Assembly: GCF_000730385.1 (NCBI RefSeq)
Contig: NZ_CP008849.1
Span: forward strand, 3,720,001 to 3,784,000
Direction of reading: 5' to 3'
DNA: 64,000 nt
Source of the DNA: Alteromonas australica
GTDB taxonomy: Bacteria; Pseudomonadota; Gammaproteobacteria; Enterobacterales; Alteromonadaceae
Made by a program: the position numbers and the translations under genes. Position 1 is the stretch's first letter. The number at the start of each line of letters is the position of its first letter. Of the stretch, positions 1 to 8,877 are shown one piece after another. The notes beneath the pieces are model-generated. The model was not told the origin of the DNA and searched no databases. It was given only the letters and a program-made list of their open reading frames with translations.

Positions 1-116
1 GTGTTAGCAGGTTTGTAGTAGGTTTCAGGTTCTGTGGGGCTAACACCGCAAGCTGCAAGGGACAGTAAAGACACAACCAAAGCCAAACGCGTGCGCGCTT
101 TATGCATAAAGTCCAT
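1..116 (-). CDS. Lipoprotein N-terminus (partial, runs off left edge)
   Basis: Only the first 38 codons lie in the window. Reading leftward from the ATG at 116, the product starts with a basic stretch (MDFMHKARTR), then a hydrophobic core, then the lipobox LAAC followed by Gly, with the acylated Cys at residue 23. This is a type II lipoprotein signal peptide, so the mature protein should be a membrane-anchored periplasmic or outer-membrane lipoprotein. A second in-frame ATG at 107 is possible but has no ribosome-binding site. The function cannot be judged from this fragment. It lies downstream of ugd on the same strand but behind a strong terminator, so it is probably a separate transcript. 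Confidence 0.6.
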   Translation of the reverse strand, partial: MDFMHKARTRLALVVSLLSLAACGVSPTEPETYYKPAN

Positions 117-270
117 TTTAACATTCCAAGGTAATACGTACTTCACATGCTAACTCGCCACCTTTGTTAAACAGGCTTTTTTAGCTGCATGCCGTTTTAT
201 TTTATTCTGAGGGTAAAGATAATCAGTAAAGGTTTAATTTTCAAACTTTTTATTCGTTAAGTAATTCTAT

Positions 271-300
271 ACAAACAAAAAACCGAGCGCTAAGCTCGGT
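271..300 (-). terminator. Rho-independent terminator after ugd
   Basis: A 7-bp perfect stem (ACCGAGC / GCTCGGT, 282-288 with 294-300) is followed on the minus strand by a T-rich run (281-271). It lies just past the ugd stop codon and closes the sugar-nucleotide/glycan transcript. The plus-strand side also has a short T-run. Confidence 0.85.
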
Positions 301-327
301 TTTTATACTCTTTAGTGATGACGGTGC

Positions 328-1515
328 TTAGTCAGCCCCAAATAAATCGCGGCTATATACCTTATCAATCACATCTTCAATATCAGGAAGTACTCGGTTA
401 GCTACAATCACGTCAGAGATTTTCTTAAACTCTTCTAAATCGTTAACTACCCGTGAACGGAAAAACTCGTCTTCTTCGAGAACCGGCTCGTACACTACAA
501 CTTCAATACCCTTCGCTTTAATGCGCTTCATAATGCCTTGAATAGCACTAGCACGGAAGTTATCCGACCCTGACTTCATAATTAAGCGATACACACCCAC
601 AATTTTAGGGTTACGGCTAACGATAGAATCGGCAATAAAATCTTTACGGGTACGGTTAGCATCTACGATAGCCTGAATCATATTGTTAGGCACTTCACTG
701 TAGTTAGCTAAAAGCTGCTTGGTATCTTTAGGCAGGCAATACCCCCCATAGCCAAAGCTAGGATTGTTGTAGTGACTGCCAATACGAGGGTCTAGCCCTA
801 CGCCTTCAATAATTTGCTTTGTATCTAACCCATTACGCTCTGCGTAGCTGTCTAACTCGTTAAAGTAGGCCACTCGCATCGCCAAATACGTGTTAGCGAA
901 TAACTTAATGGCTTCGGCTTCAGTACTGTCGGTGAACAAAACATTAATGTCTTCTTTTATCGCACCTTGCTGAAGCAATTTGGCAAACACTTCTGCACGC
1001 TCACTTTTCTCCCCAATAACAATACGGCTAGGGTAAAGGTTGTCGTACAAGGCTTTGCCTTCGCGTAAGAACTCAGGCGAAAAAATAATATTTTCTGAAC
1101 CATGACGCGCTTTGGCTTCTTTTGTGAAACCCACTGGTACCGTTGATTTAATGATCATCACCGCATTGGGGTTAATGCTCATTACGGTTTTAATGACCGC
1201 GTCGACACTGCCAGTATTAAAGTAATTAGTTTGTGGGTCGTAATCGGTTGGAGTAGCAATGACTACATAGTCAGCGTCTTTGTATGCAATTTCAGCATCA
1301 AGTGTTGCTTCTAGGTTAAGCGCTTTAGTCGTTAGGTATTCAGAAATCTCTTTGTCTTCAATTGGCGATTTCTTATTATTTAGCATGTCGACTTTTTCTG
1401 CTACCAAGTCTACTGCTTTGACTTCATTGTGTTGCGCAAGTAGCACAGCATTTGAAAGCCCCACATAACCTGTACCTGCTACGGCTATTTTAAGCTTTGG
1501 CAATGCACTCTCCAT
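328..1515 (-). CDS. ugd: UDP-glucose 6-dehydrogenase
   Basis: Oxidises UDP-glucose to UDP-glucuronate with two NAD+, supplying uronic acid for surface polysaccharide. The N-terminal Rossmann motif GTGYVG is at residues 14-19, and the catalytic cysteine sits in GGYCLPKDT at Cys260. The 395-residue length fits the short bacterial Ugd class. The start is supported by a GGAGA Shine-Dalgarno about 7 nt upstream. It is the last gene of the minus-strand glycan block and is followed by a strong terminator. Together with rfbABCD and the manC-type gene it provides the third activated sugar of the locus. Family assignment is firm; which glycan uses the product is inference. Confidence 0.95.
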   Translation of the reverse strand: MESALPKLKIAVAGTGYVGLSNAVLLAQHNEVKAVDLVAEKVDMLNNKKSPIEDKEISEYLTTKALNLEATLDAEIAYKDADYVVIATPTDYDPQTNYFNTGSVDAVIKTVMSINPNAVMIIKSTVPVGFTKEAKARHGSENIIFSPEFLREGKALYDNLYPSRIVIGEKSERAEVFAKLLQQGAIKEDINVLFTDSTEAEAIKLFANTYLAMRVAYFNELDSYAERNGLDTKQIIEGVGLDPRIGSHYNNPSFGYGGYCLPKDTKQLLANYSEVPNNMIQAIVDANRTRKDFIADSIVSRNPKIVGVYRLIMKSGSDNFRASAIQGIMKRIKAKGIEVVVYEPVLEEDEFFRSRVVNDLEEFKKISDVIVANRVLPDIEDVIDKVYSRDLFGAD

Positions 1516-1680
1516 TTAAATATTCTCCAATTAATACAAATTTAAAAACCATTTGCGTAGGTTAACTTTTAAGCGTAATTAAACTTACCCAACACTCTTG
1601 AATACGGCAATCGTTATAGATTTCATTCTAATGTTTAACGTATTGTATTTCAGCTTACTGACTTCTTAAACTATTATTAT

Positions 1681-3369
1681 TCAACCACGCTCTTTCATTA
1701 ACTCTTCTTTTGTTTTTATAGAAAAATTTTCACGTTTAAGCGTTAAATTTGGGCTGTAGGCAGGATCCCTTTCAATAATATGTGACCATGTAGTTTTCAA
1801 ATAAGCAAGTTCTTTATTAAATCTTGCCGCCTTCTCAGGTGAAATATCTAACCCTCTACTTACTGACTCATGGTGAAACAATTCGGCCTCAGCACAATAT
1901 ACGTTTCTCACTCCTAACGCCTGCACCCGTAAACAGAAGTCTACATCGTTAAATGCTACCGCTAAATCTTCATTAAGACCATTTACTGTATTAAAGTGTG
2001 TTTTTTTAACAACTAAACAAGCTGCTGTTACCGCACTGTAATTTGACGTTGCATTAATTCTATTAAGATACCCCGTGTGAAGCCGAGGAAAGTTCTTGTG
2101 AGCATGCCCCGCTCCACCACCGTAACCTAGAACAACACCAGCATGTTGAATACGCGTATCTGAGTAAATTAATTTTGCACCAACGCAACCTACATTTTCG
2201 CGCTGAGCATGTCCTACCATATAAGTTAGCCATTCTGGCGCAATAACTTCTATGTCATTATTTATTAGCGCAACAAGGCTTCCCTTTGCGTGTTCAACAC
2301 CAAAATTATTAATTGCAGAATAATTGAACGGCTGCGGATATTTGAGCACCCTAACGTCTGGTAACTTATCCAATTCTTCAAAATATGAAATACTTTCGGG
2401 ATCATCAGAGGCATTGTCGATCAAAATGATTTCATAGTTACTGTAACTGGTTTTGTTTCTAATAGATTCGATACATGCTTGCACTAGCGCTTTGCCATTC
2501 TTAGTAGGAATGATAAGACTAACTAAAGGGTTTGTGTTTTCCCACAATAGCTTGTTTAGTTTGAACGCACCATCACAAGTAACCTGTACGCAAGCCTGAT
2601 GGCTTACCTCTTTTTTTACCAGCGCTAACTCTTCTAGTATTTCACTTTCTTCTCTACAAACGTGTATAAGCGGAAGTGGGATGTGATACACGCTTAAATT
2701 CGAATGTATTGTTGCAAGCTTTGCTAATAACTGTGCTGCTGATTTAGTCTCAAATAGAAAGTCATGTTTAAGCAATGAAGTATCAAACATAACACCTGAT
2801 TGAACATAGGCAGTAGAAAAGTGTAAATCGGGATTCCAATCAGGGAAAAACTTCGGCTTACTTCGAGTACCGGTTGAATCAATCTCATCGGTATCACAAT
2901 AAATAACCCCCACATCTCGATTAGCGATGGCACTTAAAAAGTGCTCTACTGCATGCGGCGCTAACGCGCTTCCACTGGCTAAAAACAAAACTGGTACAGT
3001 GCTATCGAAGTGTTCGTCTTCTAATAATTGCGCAAAGCCAGACGAATGATTAGAAAGCACGAAATATTTCGTGGCTCCTGCGTTTTTAACGCTTTCAATC
3101 GTATGTTCAACTTGTCCAGCGCCAAATATAACGGCTTGCCATAATCGAGCCTTTTTTTCACTAACCAGAACATCACGTTTAAAACTCAACCACTGCGTGT
3201 AAAGAGCTTGGGTTTGCTTTGTTGTGGGGGCATCGAAAAACAACCCTGCCTTTCTTACCGATGTAACATAAAAAGTTGTGAGCTTTTCACTGCGCTTTAG
3301 CCTGCTTTTCATCGAGCTAGGTATTAATTGGAGTGCAGCTCTAACTGAGCGCATAAGTATTTTTTTCAT
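1681..3369 (-). CDS. GT2 family glycosyltransferase (rhamnosyltransferase-like)
   Basis: About 562 residues. The C-terminal half (from about residue 283) is a GT-A domain opening with SLIIPTKNGK, with the LINNDIEV metal/nucleotide motif and FNDVDFCLR further on; this layout is typical of GT2 enzymes annotated as rhamnosyltransferases or O-antigen transferases. The N-terminal 280 residues are not a recognisable catalytic domain. I chose the ATG at 3369. A longer reading frame starts with TTG at 3414, but that codon lies inside the terminator hairpin that follows rfbB, so it is unlikely to be used. No strong Shine-Dalgarno is visible before 3369. The gene sits between rfbB and ugd. Confidence 0.85.
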   Translation of the reverse strand: MKKILMRSVRAALQLIPSSMKSRLKRSEKLTTFYVTSVRKAGLFFDAPTTKQTQALYTQWLSFKRDVLVSEKKARLWQAVIFGAGQVEHTIESVKNAGATKYFVLSNHSSGFAQLLEDEHFDSTVPVLFLASGSALAPHAVEHFLSAIANRDVGVIYCDTDEIDSTGTRSKPKFFPDWNPDLHFSTAYVQSGVMFDTSLLKHDFLFETKSAAQLLAKLATIHSNLSVYHIPLPLIHVCREESEILEELALVKKEVSHQACVQVTCDGAFKLNKLLWENTNPLVSLIIPTKNGKALVQACIESIRNKTSYSNYEIILIDNASDDPESISYFEELDKLPDVRVLKYPQPFNYSAINNFGVEHAKGSLVALINNDIEVIAPEWLTYMVGHAQRENVGCVGAKLIYSDTRIQHAGVVLGYGGGAGHAHKNFPRLHTGYLNRINATSNYSAVTAACLVVKKTHFNTVNGLNEDLAVAFNDVDFCLRVQALGVRNVYCAEAELFHHESVSRGLDISPEKAARFNKELAYLKTTWSHIIERDPAYSPNLTLKRENFSIKTKEELMKERG

Positions 3370-3396
3370 TGACGGAGTAATCGCGAGTAAAATAAA

Positions 3397-3423
3397 AAAA
3401 CCGTTTTTATTCAAAACGGTTTT
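3397..3423 (-). terminator. Rho-independent terminator after rfbB
   Basis: An 11-bp perfect inverted repeat (AAAACCGTTTT / AAAACGGTTTT, 3397-3407 and 3413-3423) with a 5-nt loop is followed on the minus strand by a T-rich tract. It lies 44 nt past the rfbB stop and before the downstream glycosyltransferase, so the rfb genes and the GT-ugd pair may be only partly co-transcribed. Confidence 0.8.
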
Positions 3424-3466
3424 TTAGTGTATCACACCATAGATTTATCTGTTTAGGGTTAGGTTA

Positions 3467-4549
3467 CTAGTTTCCCGTACCTAAACGCTCGCCTTGGTAA
3501 CTTCCATCAAGAACCGCTTTCCACCAGCCTTCGTTATTTAAATACCATTCAACGGTTTTGCGAATTCCACTTTCGAAGGTTTCTTGGGGCTTCCATCCAA
3601 GTTCCCGTTCTATCTTGCTTGCATCAATAGCATAGCGCATATCGTGGCCAGGACGATCTTGTACGTAAGTAATTTGCTCAGCATACTTGCCTTCTTTAGG
3701 CTTAACGTCATCTAAAATAGCGCAAATAGTTTGCACCACCTCAATATTTTGTTTTTCGTTGTGCCCACCAATGTTGTAGGTTTCGCCAATTTCACCGTTT
3801 AGCGCAACCACAACTAAAGCGCGGGCATGGTCTTCCACATACAACCAATCTCGAATTTGGTTACCTTTGCCATATACCGGAAGAAGCTTACCGGCTAACG
3901 CATTTAGAATAACCAGCGGAATTAACTTTTCTGGGAAATGGTACGGGCCGTAATTGTTAGAACAATTAGTTACAAGCGTGGGCAACTTGTACGTGCGAAG
4001 CCACGAACGAACTAGCTGATCTGAACTGGCTTTACTGGCTGAATAAGGGGAACTTGGCGCATACGGTGTTGTTTCCGTGAACAACGGCAACTCAGTACCC
4101 GGCTCTACTTCATCGGGATGAGGAAGGTCGCCGTATACTTCATCGGTAGAAATATGATGAAATTTAAAGGCGGCTTTCTTTTCGCCTTCAAGTGCAGACC
4201 AATAGGCTCTTGCTTGTTCAAGCAAGGTGTAAGTACCCACTACGTTGGTTTGAATGAATTCACCTGGGCCATCAATTGAACGGTCTACATGAGATTCCGC
4301 GGCCAAATGCATAATAATATCGGGCTGATGGGTATTAAACACGCGCTTCACTTCGTCAGCATCGCAAATATCCACTTGCTCAAAGCTGTAACGTTCGCTG
4401 CTTGAAACCGACGTTAGTGACTCCAAATTGCCCGCGTAGGTTAGCTTATCTAGGTTGACGACTGTGTGGTCGGTATCGTTAATTAAATGGCGTACCACCG
4501 CTGAGCCAATAAACCCTGCGCCACCTGTGACTAAAATTGTTTTACTCAT
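3467..4549 (-). CDS. rfbB: dTDP-glucose 4,6-dehydratase
   Basis: Second step of dTDP-L-rhamnose synthesis, converting dTDP-glucose to dTDP-4-keto-6-deoxyglucose. It is an extended short-chain dehydrogenase: NAD-binding GGAGFIGS at residues 9-16, the Thr135-Asp136-Glu137 catalytic trio of RmlB in ISTDEVYG, and the YxxxK pair Tyr169/Lys173 in YSASK. The 360-residue length is normal. It is last in the order rfbA-rfbC-rfbD-rfbB, which differs from the familiar rfbBDAC order, and is followed by a terminator. Confidence 0.97.
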   Translation of the reverse strand: MSKTILVTGGAGFIGSAVVRHLINDTDHTVVNLDKLTYAGNLESLTSVSSSERYSFEQVDICDADEVKRVFNTHQPDIIMHLAAESHVDRSIDGPGEFIQTNVVGTYTLLEQARAYWSALEGEKKAAFKFHHISTDEVYGDLPHPDEVEPGTELPLFTETTPYAPSSPYSASKASSDQLVRSWLRTYKLPTLVTNCSNNYGPYHFPEKLIPLVILNALAGKLLPVYGKGNQIRDWLYVEDHARALVVVALNGEIGETYNIGGHNEKQNIEVVQTICAILDDVKPKEGKYAEQITYVQDRPGHDMRYAIDASKIERELGWKPQETFESGIRKTVEWYLNNEGWWKAVLDGSYQGERLGTGN

Positions 4550-4585
4550 GTTTTATTTACCAAACTTGAATTTGTGTGTTGCGGC

Positions 4586-5452
4586 TTATTGCGCCGCTTT
4601 AAGCTCGTCCATCATGGCCGACAACTGTTTGCGCCAATGGGTTGGGTTGCATGTTGCAAACGCTTCTCTTGCTGACGTTTTATCTAGCACACTGTAGTGA
4701 GGGCGTTTAGCCGGAGTTGGGTATTGGCTACTTGGAATAGGCAATACAGGAATTGCACTGTCTAAAAAGCCTTTTTCGAGCCCTAGCTCTTGAATGGCGA
4801 GTGCAAAGTCGTACCAACTGGCCACGCCTTCATCGGTCCAGTGATACACACCTACTGTTTTGTTTTGGGCGGCACTAACACACGCGTCGGCCAACCCTTT
4901 CGCCCAGGTTGGCGTACCAATTTGGTCGTCTATCACGGTAAGCTGAGGTTTATCTGCCATTAACTTAAGCATGGTTTTTACAAAGTTATTACCATGAGCG
5001 GAGTACACCCACGCGGTACGAATTAAGCAACTTGCTTCAGGCAATATGTCGAGTAACGCCTTTTCGCCATCCGCTTTGGTTTTGCCATACACGCCTTGTG
5101 GCTCTATGGGGTCGTTAGGTAGGTACGGTGAGCCCTTATGACCATTGAAGACATAGTCGGTAGACACATGAACCAAAAACGCGCCGGCTTGCTTGCAGTA
5201 CTTGGCTAAGTTTTCAACCGCAGCGGCGTTAATAGCATGGCATAAGGCTTGGTCTTCTTCCGCTTTATCTACCGCTGTGTAGGCAGCTGCATTGATGATG
5301 ACATCAGGTGCTAATTGAGCCAGCGTTTCTGATAGCACATCTAATTTGGTGATATCCGTATCTTCTGGCCCAAGACAAATCGTATCTTCACCCAGAATAC
5401 GCACTAGTTCGTAAGACAACTGCCCTGCATTACCAATAACGACAATTTTCAT
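4586..5452 (-). CDS. rfbD: dTDP-4-dehydrorhamnose reductase
   Basis: Final step of dTDP-L-rhamnose synthesis, the NADPH-dependent reduction of dTDP-4-keto-L-rhamnose. The reduced-SDR fold is shown by the N-terminal IGNAGQLSYEL nucleotide-binding motif, the STDYVFNG segment and the YGKTKADGE active-site helix carrying the Tyr/Lys pair. The 288-residue length is normal. It is separated from rfbC by 24 nt and from rfbB by 36 nt, consistent with a single operon. Confidence 0.96.
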   Translation of the reverse strand: MKIVVIGNAGQLSYELVRILGEDTICLGPEDTDITKLDVLSETLAQLAPDVIINAAAYTAVDKAEEDQALCHAINAAAVENLAKYCKQAGAFLVHVSTDYVFNGHKGSPYLPNDPIEPQGVYGKTKADGEKALLDILPEASCLIRTAWVYSAHGNNFVKTMLKLMADKPQLTVIDDQIGTPTWAKGLADACVSAAQNKTVGVYHWTDEGVASWYDFALAIQELGLEKGFLDSAIPVLPIPSSQYPTPAKRPHYSVLDKTSAREAFATCNPTHWRKQLSAMMDELKAAQ

Positions 5453-5476
5453 TGTTATTCCTTTAATCCCTGCTTA

Positions 5477-6022
5477 TTAAATCGTTGGCGCATCGACAAA
5501 GGCCAAACCCGCTTCGTCTTTGCCAGATAGAGAAGGCTTTTCACCCTTCACTAACGGCCAGTCGATATTCAAAGTAGGGTCATCATACTTTACTGATATC
5601 TCAGACTCAGGGTGGTAATAGTCGGTACACTTATACACGAACTCAGCCGATTCACTGGTAACGTAGAAACCATGGGCAAAACCCGCTGGCACCCAAAGTT
5701 GGCGCTTGTTTTCAGCAGACAAGGTAACCCCTACCCATTTTCCATAGGTAGATGAATCTTTACGCATATCTACGGCTACATCGTAAACTTCACCGCTAAC
5801 CACGCGAACTAGCTTACCTTGTGTTTGTTGTAACTGATAATGCAGCCCACGCAGAATACCTTGACGCGACTTAGAGTGGTTGTCTTGTACAAAGTCTACC
5901 TCTGCGCATTCCTGTTTAAACCAATCTGTACGAAAGGTTTCTAGAAAAAAACCACGCTCGTCGCCGAACACTTTCGGTTCAATAATTTTTACGTCTGGGA
6001 TATCTGTTTTAATGACTTGCAT
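5477..6022 (-). CDS. rfbC: dTDP-4-dehydrorhamnose 3,5-epimerase
   Basis: Third step of dTDP-L-rhamnose synthesis, epimerising C3 and C5 of dTDP-4-keto-6-deoxyglucose. It is a cupin-fold protein of 181 residues with the family motifs DERGFFLETFR near the N-terminus, QDNHSKSRQGILRGLHYQ containing the catalytic histidine, and the WVPAGFAHGF cupin strand. An unusually stable hairpin lies between rfbA and the start of this gene. Confidence 0.96.
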   Translation of the reverse strand: MQVIKTDIPDVKIIEPKVFGDERGFFLETFRTDWFKQECAEVDFVQDNHSKSRQGILRGLHYQLQQTQGKLVRVVSGEVYDVAVDMRKDSSTYGKWVGVTLSAENKRQLWVPAGFAHGFYVTSESAEFVYKCTDYYHPESEISVKYDDPTLNIDWPLVKGEKPSLSGKDEAGLAFVDAPTI

Positions 6023-6041
6023 GTGCGTTCCATATATTCAC

Positions 6042-6079
6042 ATAAGCAAGAAGGTGGCTACTGCCACCTTCTTGCTTAT
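6042..6079. repeat. 17-bp perfect hairpin between rfbA and rfbC
   Basis: A perfect 17-bp inverted repeat (6042-6058 with 6063-6079) has a 4-nt loop and a core of AAGGTGGC / GCCACCTT. It lies in the 67-nt gap between the rfbA stop and the rfbC start. On the minus strand no T-run follows, so it is probably not a classic terminator for the operon; on the plus strand the trailing sequence is T-rich. Possible roles are mRNA stabilisation, 3'-end processing or partial attenuation. Confidence 0.75.
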
Positions 6080-6089
6080 CTTTATCTAT

Positions 6090-6974
6090 TTAATTTTTCA
6101 CTCTATCGCTGATTACTTTTAGCAAATAATCGCCGTACCCACTTTTCTTAAGGGGGGCAGCAAGCTTTTCAAGTTGGTGAGCATCAATGTAGCCCATTCG
6201 ATAGGCCACTTCTTCAGGGCAGCACACCTTCAAGCCTTGACGCTTCTCAATGGCCGCAACAAAATTGGCTGCGTCTAATAAAGAGTCGAGTGTACCCGTA
6301 TCTAACCAAGCAGAACCACGCCCCATTAACTCCACCTTCAAACTACCATCTTCCAAATACAAGTTGTTAAGGTCGGTTATTTCAAGCTCACCACGGTGAG
6401 ACGGCTTTACTTCTTTTGCAAAGTCAACCACACGATTATCGTAATAGTACAAACCGGTTACCGCGTAGTTTGACTTCGGCACGGCAGGCTTTTCTTCAAT
6501 AGAAAGCGCCTTCCATTCGTCATCAAATTCTACTACTCCATAGCGTTCTGGGTCGTTCACGTGATAACCAAATACCGTGGCACCATGTTCTTGTTTATAT
6601 GCGTTTTGGAGTGAAAGTTTTAAATCATGTCCGTAATAAATATTATCACCTAGAACAAGAGAGCAACTATCGTTTCCAATGAACTGTTCGCCAATCAGGA
6701 ACGCTTGCGCCAAACCATCGGGTGAAGGTTGAACAGCATACTGAATATTCATCCCTAATGCAGAGCCGTCGCCAATAAGGTCGATAAAACGTTGCTGTTC
6801 ATCTGGGGTGGTTATAATAAGTACATCACGGATACCCGACATCATTAAAGTGGTAAGCGGATAAAAAATCATCGGCTTATCATAAACCGGCATTAATTGT
6901 TTACTAACTACTTTCGTCAGCGGGTGCAAACGCGTGCCTGTGCCACCAGCCAAGATAATTCCCTTTCTACTCAT
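6090..6974 (-). CDS. rfbA: Glucose-1-phosphate thymidylyltransferase
   Basis: First step of the dTDP-L-rhamnose pathway: dTTP plus glucose-1-phosphate gives dTDP-glucose and pyrophosphate. The nucleotidyltransferase signature [11 protein letters not shown] starts at residue 10, followed by [16 protein letters not shown], the [10 protein letters not shown] metal-binding segment and [20 protein letters not shown]. The 294-residue length matches RmlA. It begins the rfbACDB block, 55 nt after the double-sulfotransferase gene. Confidence 0.97.
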   Translation of the reverse strand: MSRKGIILAGGTGTRLHPLTKVVSKQLMPVYDKPMIFYPLTTLMMSGIRDVLIITTPDEQQRFIDLIGDGSALGMNIQYAVQPSPDGLAQAFLIGEQFIGNDSCSLVLGDNIYYGHDLKLSLQNAYKQEHGATVFGYHVNDPERYGVVEFDDEWKALSIEEKPAVPKSNYAVTGLYYYDNRVVDFAKEVKPSHRGELEITDLNNLYLEDGSLKVELMGRGSAWLDTGTLDSLLDAANFVAAIEKRQGLKVCCPEEVAYRMGYIDAHQLEKLAAPLKKSGYGDYLLKVISDRVKN

Positions 6975-7029
6975 TGCCTTTCTCGTGTTAGCTTAACTTA
7001 TTGGGTGATTCCTTTATCGTACCAATTTT

Positions 7030-8862
7030 TCACAAATAATCAGTGATAAATTTGTATTCATTCTTAATCAATACTTTGTTTTTTTCATAGCTCACAGCGT
7101 TCTCTATTTCCGGCGCACCATATTCTTCATAATTGGCGGGAAATTGCTTTCCTAACAATTCCCCTAGCCTTTCTAGTTCACTCGGATACTTATGAATAGA
7201 CCCAATAAAGGCAAATTTATCAATACCTTTAGGGGTAAGGAAGGCTTGATAAGTATTTTTTATTGAGGAAAACTGATCTACCTTCATGAATTCGTCAAAC
7301 AGATCTTCTAGCGTTGAGAGTCCATTCTGTTTCGCCAACGCGAGAAGCTGACAATGTAAATGATAGGGCTGCTGAAAGTTTAAGGTATGATTGAAGTGCA
7401 ACCATAGCCTTTCAATGGGATCGCGAACCCAGCAAATATGCACTGCATTCGGAAAAATCTTTAGCTGGTTTTCGTGGAATGGAAAGTGCCCGTGCACAAT
7501 ACGGGTACCACTAGGCAACCAAATACTTTGACCATTTTTTAGCGCTTTCGCCTCTGGGGCTGAATAAGCATTGAATAAATCAGACCCTCGATACACTTTT
7601 GAAAGCGCCAATGCAAACGCTTTACCTGAAGTATTGGGAATATGATGTGAGACCACTTCTACACTTGGGTAAACATCTCTAGAAGGTGAATTCGCCCAGC
7701 GTTTCTGTACCTTCTGCCCTGCATGAACGGCCGTCGTTTTTTGTCGTTCAAAAGAGTTTCTTAAAGCCTCGGAAACTACAGAGGTAATCCCTCCGCCATT
7801 CTCCGAAAGCTTCGCTTTAACCTTTAATGCTAAAGGTAGGTGTGCGTACAAAAGCTGCATTTTTGCTTTATCCAACCAGGACCTAGCTTTTGCATGGTTG
7901 TCTTGGTAAAAACGTAATATTAACTGGGCATTTTCTTTGCTTTCAGTAATAAAGCCTTTAATCAGTGCAGACATCCGCTGCCTATCTATATATTGCACCC
8001 TGATTGGATCTTGTTCTATACCTCTACACTCACGAATAAACCTGTCGCTATCAGCTACTTGATGCTGTTTAAAGAAATTTTCTAATTCTTCGAGATAACC
8101 CGCTTTTAACCAGTTAAACGTGTCCCTATTTATAAAGGAATAAGGGGGGGCATTGCTTCCTTGTGCTTGCAAATAAATGTCTAGTTTTTCTTGTAAAGGA
8201 CCTAGCTCATATTGATTAAGCCAACGTTTAAACTCGACTCCATCGGCTGAATAACGTGGGTTTATTTTGCGGGAGTCAACAAACAGCGTGGCATTATCCG
8301 AAAGTGGTATCTGCGCCAGAAAGTCAGATACGATGTTGTTATTTTTAAACACAGTTTTACTGTATGGCCGAAGAATAAAACGTTGAATGCCAAATGACTC
8401 TATATGCCTTGATAGAAACTTTATGGAGTCTGCGCGAGGAGTTTGAGGAGATTTAAATATAACCACCCTTTTATGCCTTTTCACCGCCTGATTATAGTTG
8501 GACTCTAATAGTTCTAATTCAAATCGAATATAAGCGATAAACTTTGCACCTGGAACATGCTCGGCAAGCTCATTAACCCTTTTAAAAAAAAACTCGGATG
8601 ACAACAGAACGGTATTCGCCCCTTGTTCTTCTGCGTCTCCAATGAGTTTTTGGAGTTTTTTTGTATTAAGCGTTAAGTGGTTATTTTCCTCACCTATACT
8701 GTAGATGCTTTGAAGATTTCCAGGGCTTATTCCGTTTGCATCCACATCGTGTGCCGGATAGTAGATATTGTGCTTTAACAATTCATCTCTGTGCGTTTCA
8801 CACCAATACTGAATTGCTGAAGTGCCCGTTTTAGGTGGGCCTATATGAAAAATGAATTGCAT
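7030..8862 (-). CDS. Two-domain sulfotransferase-like protein
   Basis: The 610 residues contain two sulfotransferase-like P-loop modules. The N-terminal module opens with HIGPPKTGTSAIQ (residues 6-18), a 5'-phosphosulfate-binding loop of the PAPS-dependent sulfotransferase superfamily. The second module starts at HHIPNTSGKAF (406-416), resembling the HIPKTGGTS loop of membrane/heparan-type sulfotransferases. It contains WVRDPIERLWLHF around Arg480-Asp481-Pro482, matching the 3'-phosphate-binding RDPxxR segment. I saw no signal peptide or membrane segment, so it is probably cytoplasmic. It lies 15 nt after a GT2/GT4 gene and 55 nt before rfbA. The substrate is presumably a glycan or lipid-linked sugar, which is inference. 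Confidence 0.75.
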   Translation of the reverse strand: MQFIFHIGPPKTGTSAIQYWCETHRDELLKHNIYYPAHDVDANGISPGNLQSIYSIGEENNHLTLNTKKLQKLIGDAEEQGANTVLLSSEFFFKRVNELAEHVPGAKFIAYIRFELELLESNYNQAVKRHKRVVIFKSPQTPRADSIKFLSRHIESFGIQRFILRPYSKTVFKNNNIVSDFLAQIPLSDNATLFVDSRKINPRYSADGVEFKRWLNQYELGPLQEKLDIYLQAQGSNAPPYSFINRDTFNWLKAGYLEELENFFKQHQVADSDRFIRECRGIEQDPIRVQYIDRQRMSALIKGFITESKENAQLILRFYQDNHAKARSWLDKAKMQLLYAHLPLALKVKAKLSENGGGITSVVSEALRNSFERQKTTAVHAGQKVQKRWANSPSRDVYPSVEVVSHHIPNTSGKAFALALSKVYRGSDLFNAYSAPEAKALKNGQSIWLPSGTRIVHGHFPFHENQLKIFPNAVHICWVRDPIERLWLHFNHTLNFQQPYHLHCQLLALAKQNGLSTLEDLFDEFMKVDQFSSIKNTYQAFLTPKGIDKFAFIGSIHKYPSELERLGELLGKQFPANYEEYGAPEIENAVSYEKNKVLIKNEYKFITDYL

Positions 8863-8877
8863 TTTAATGGGGGATCC

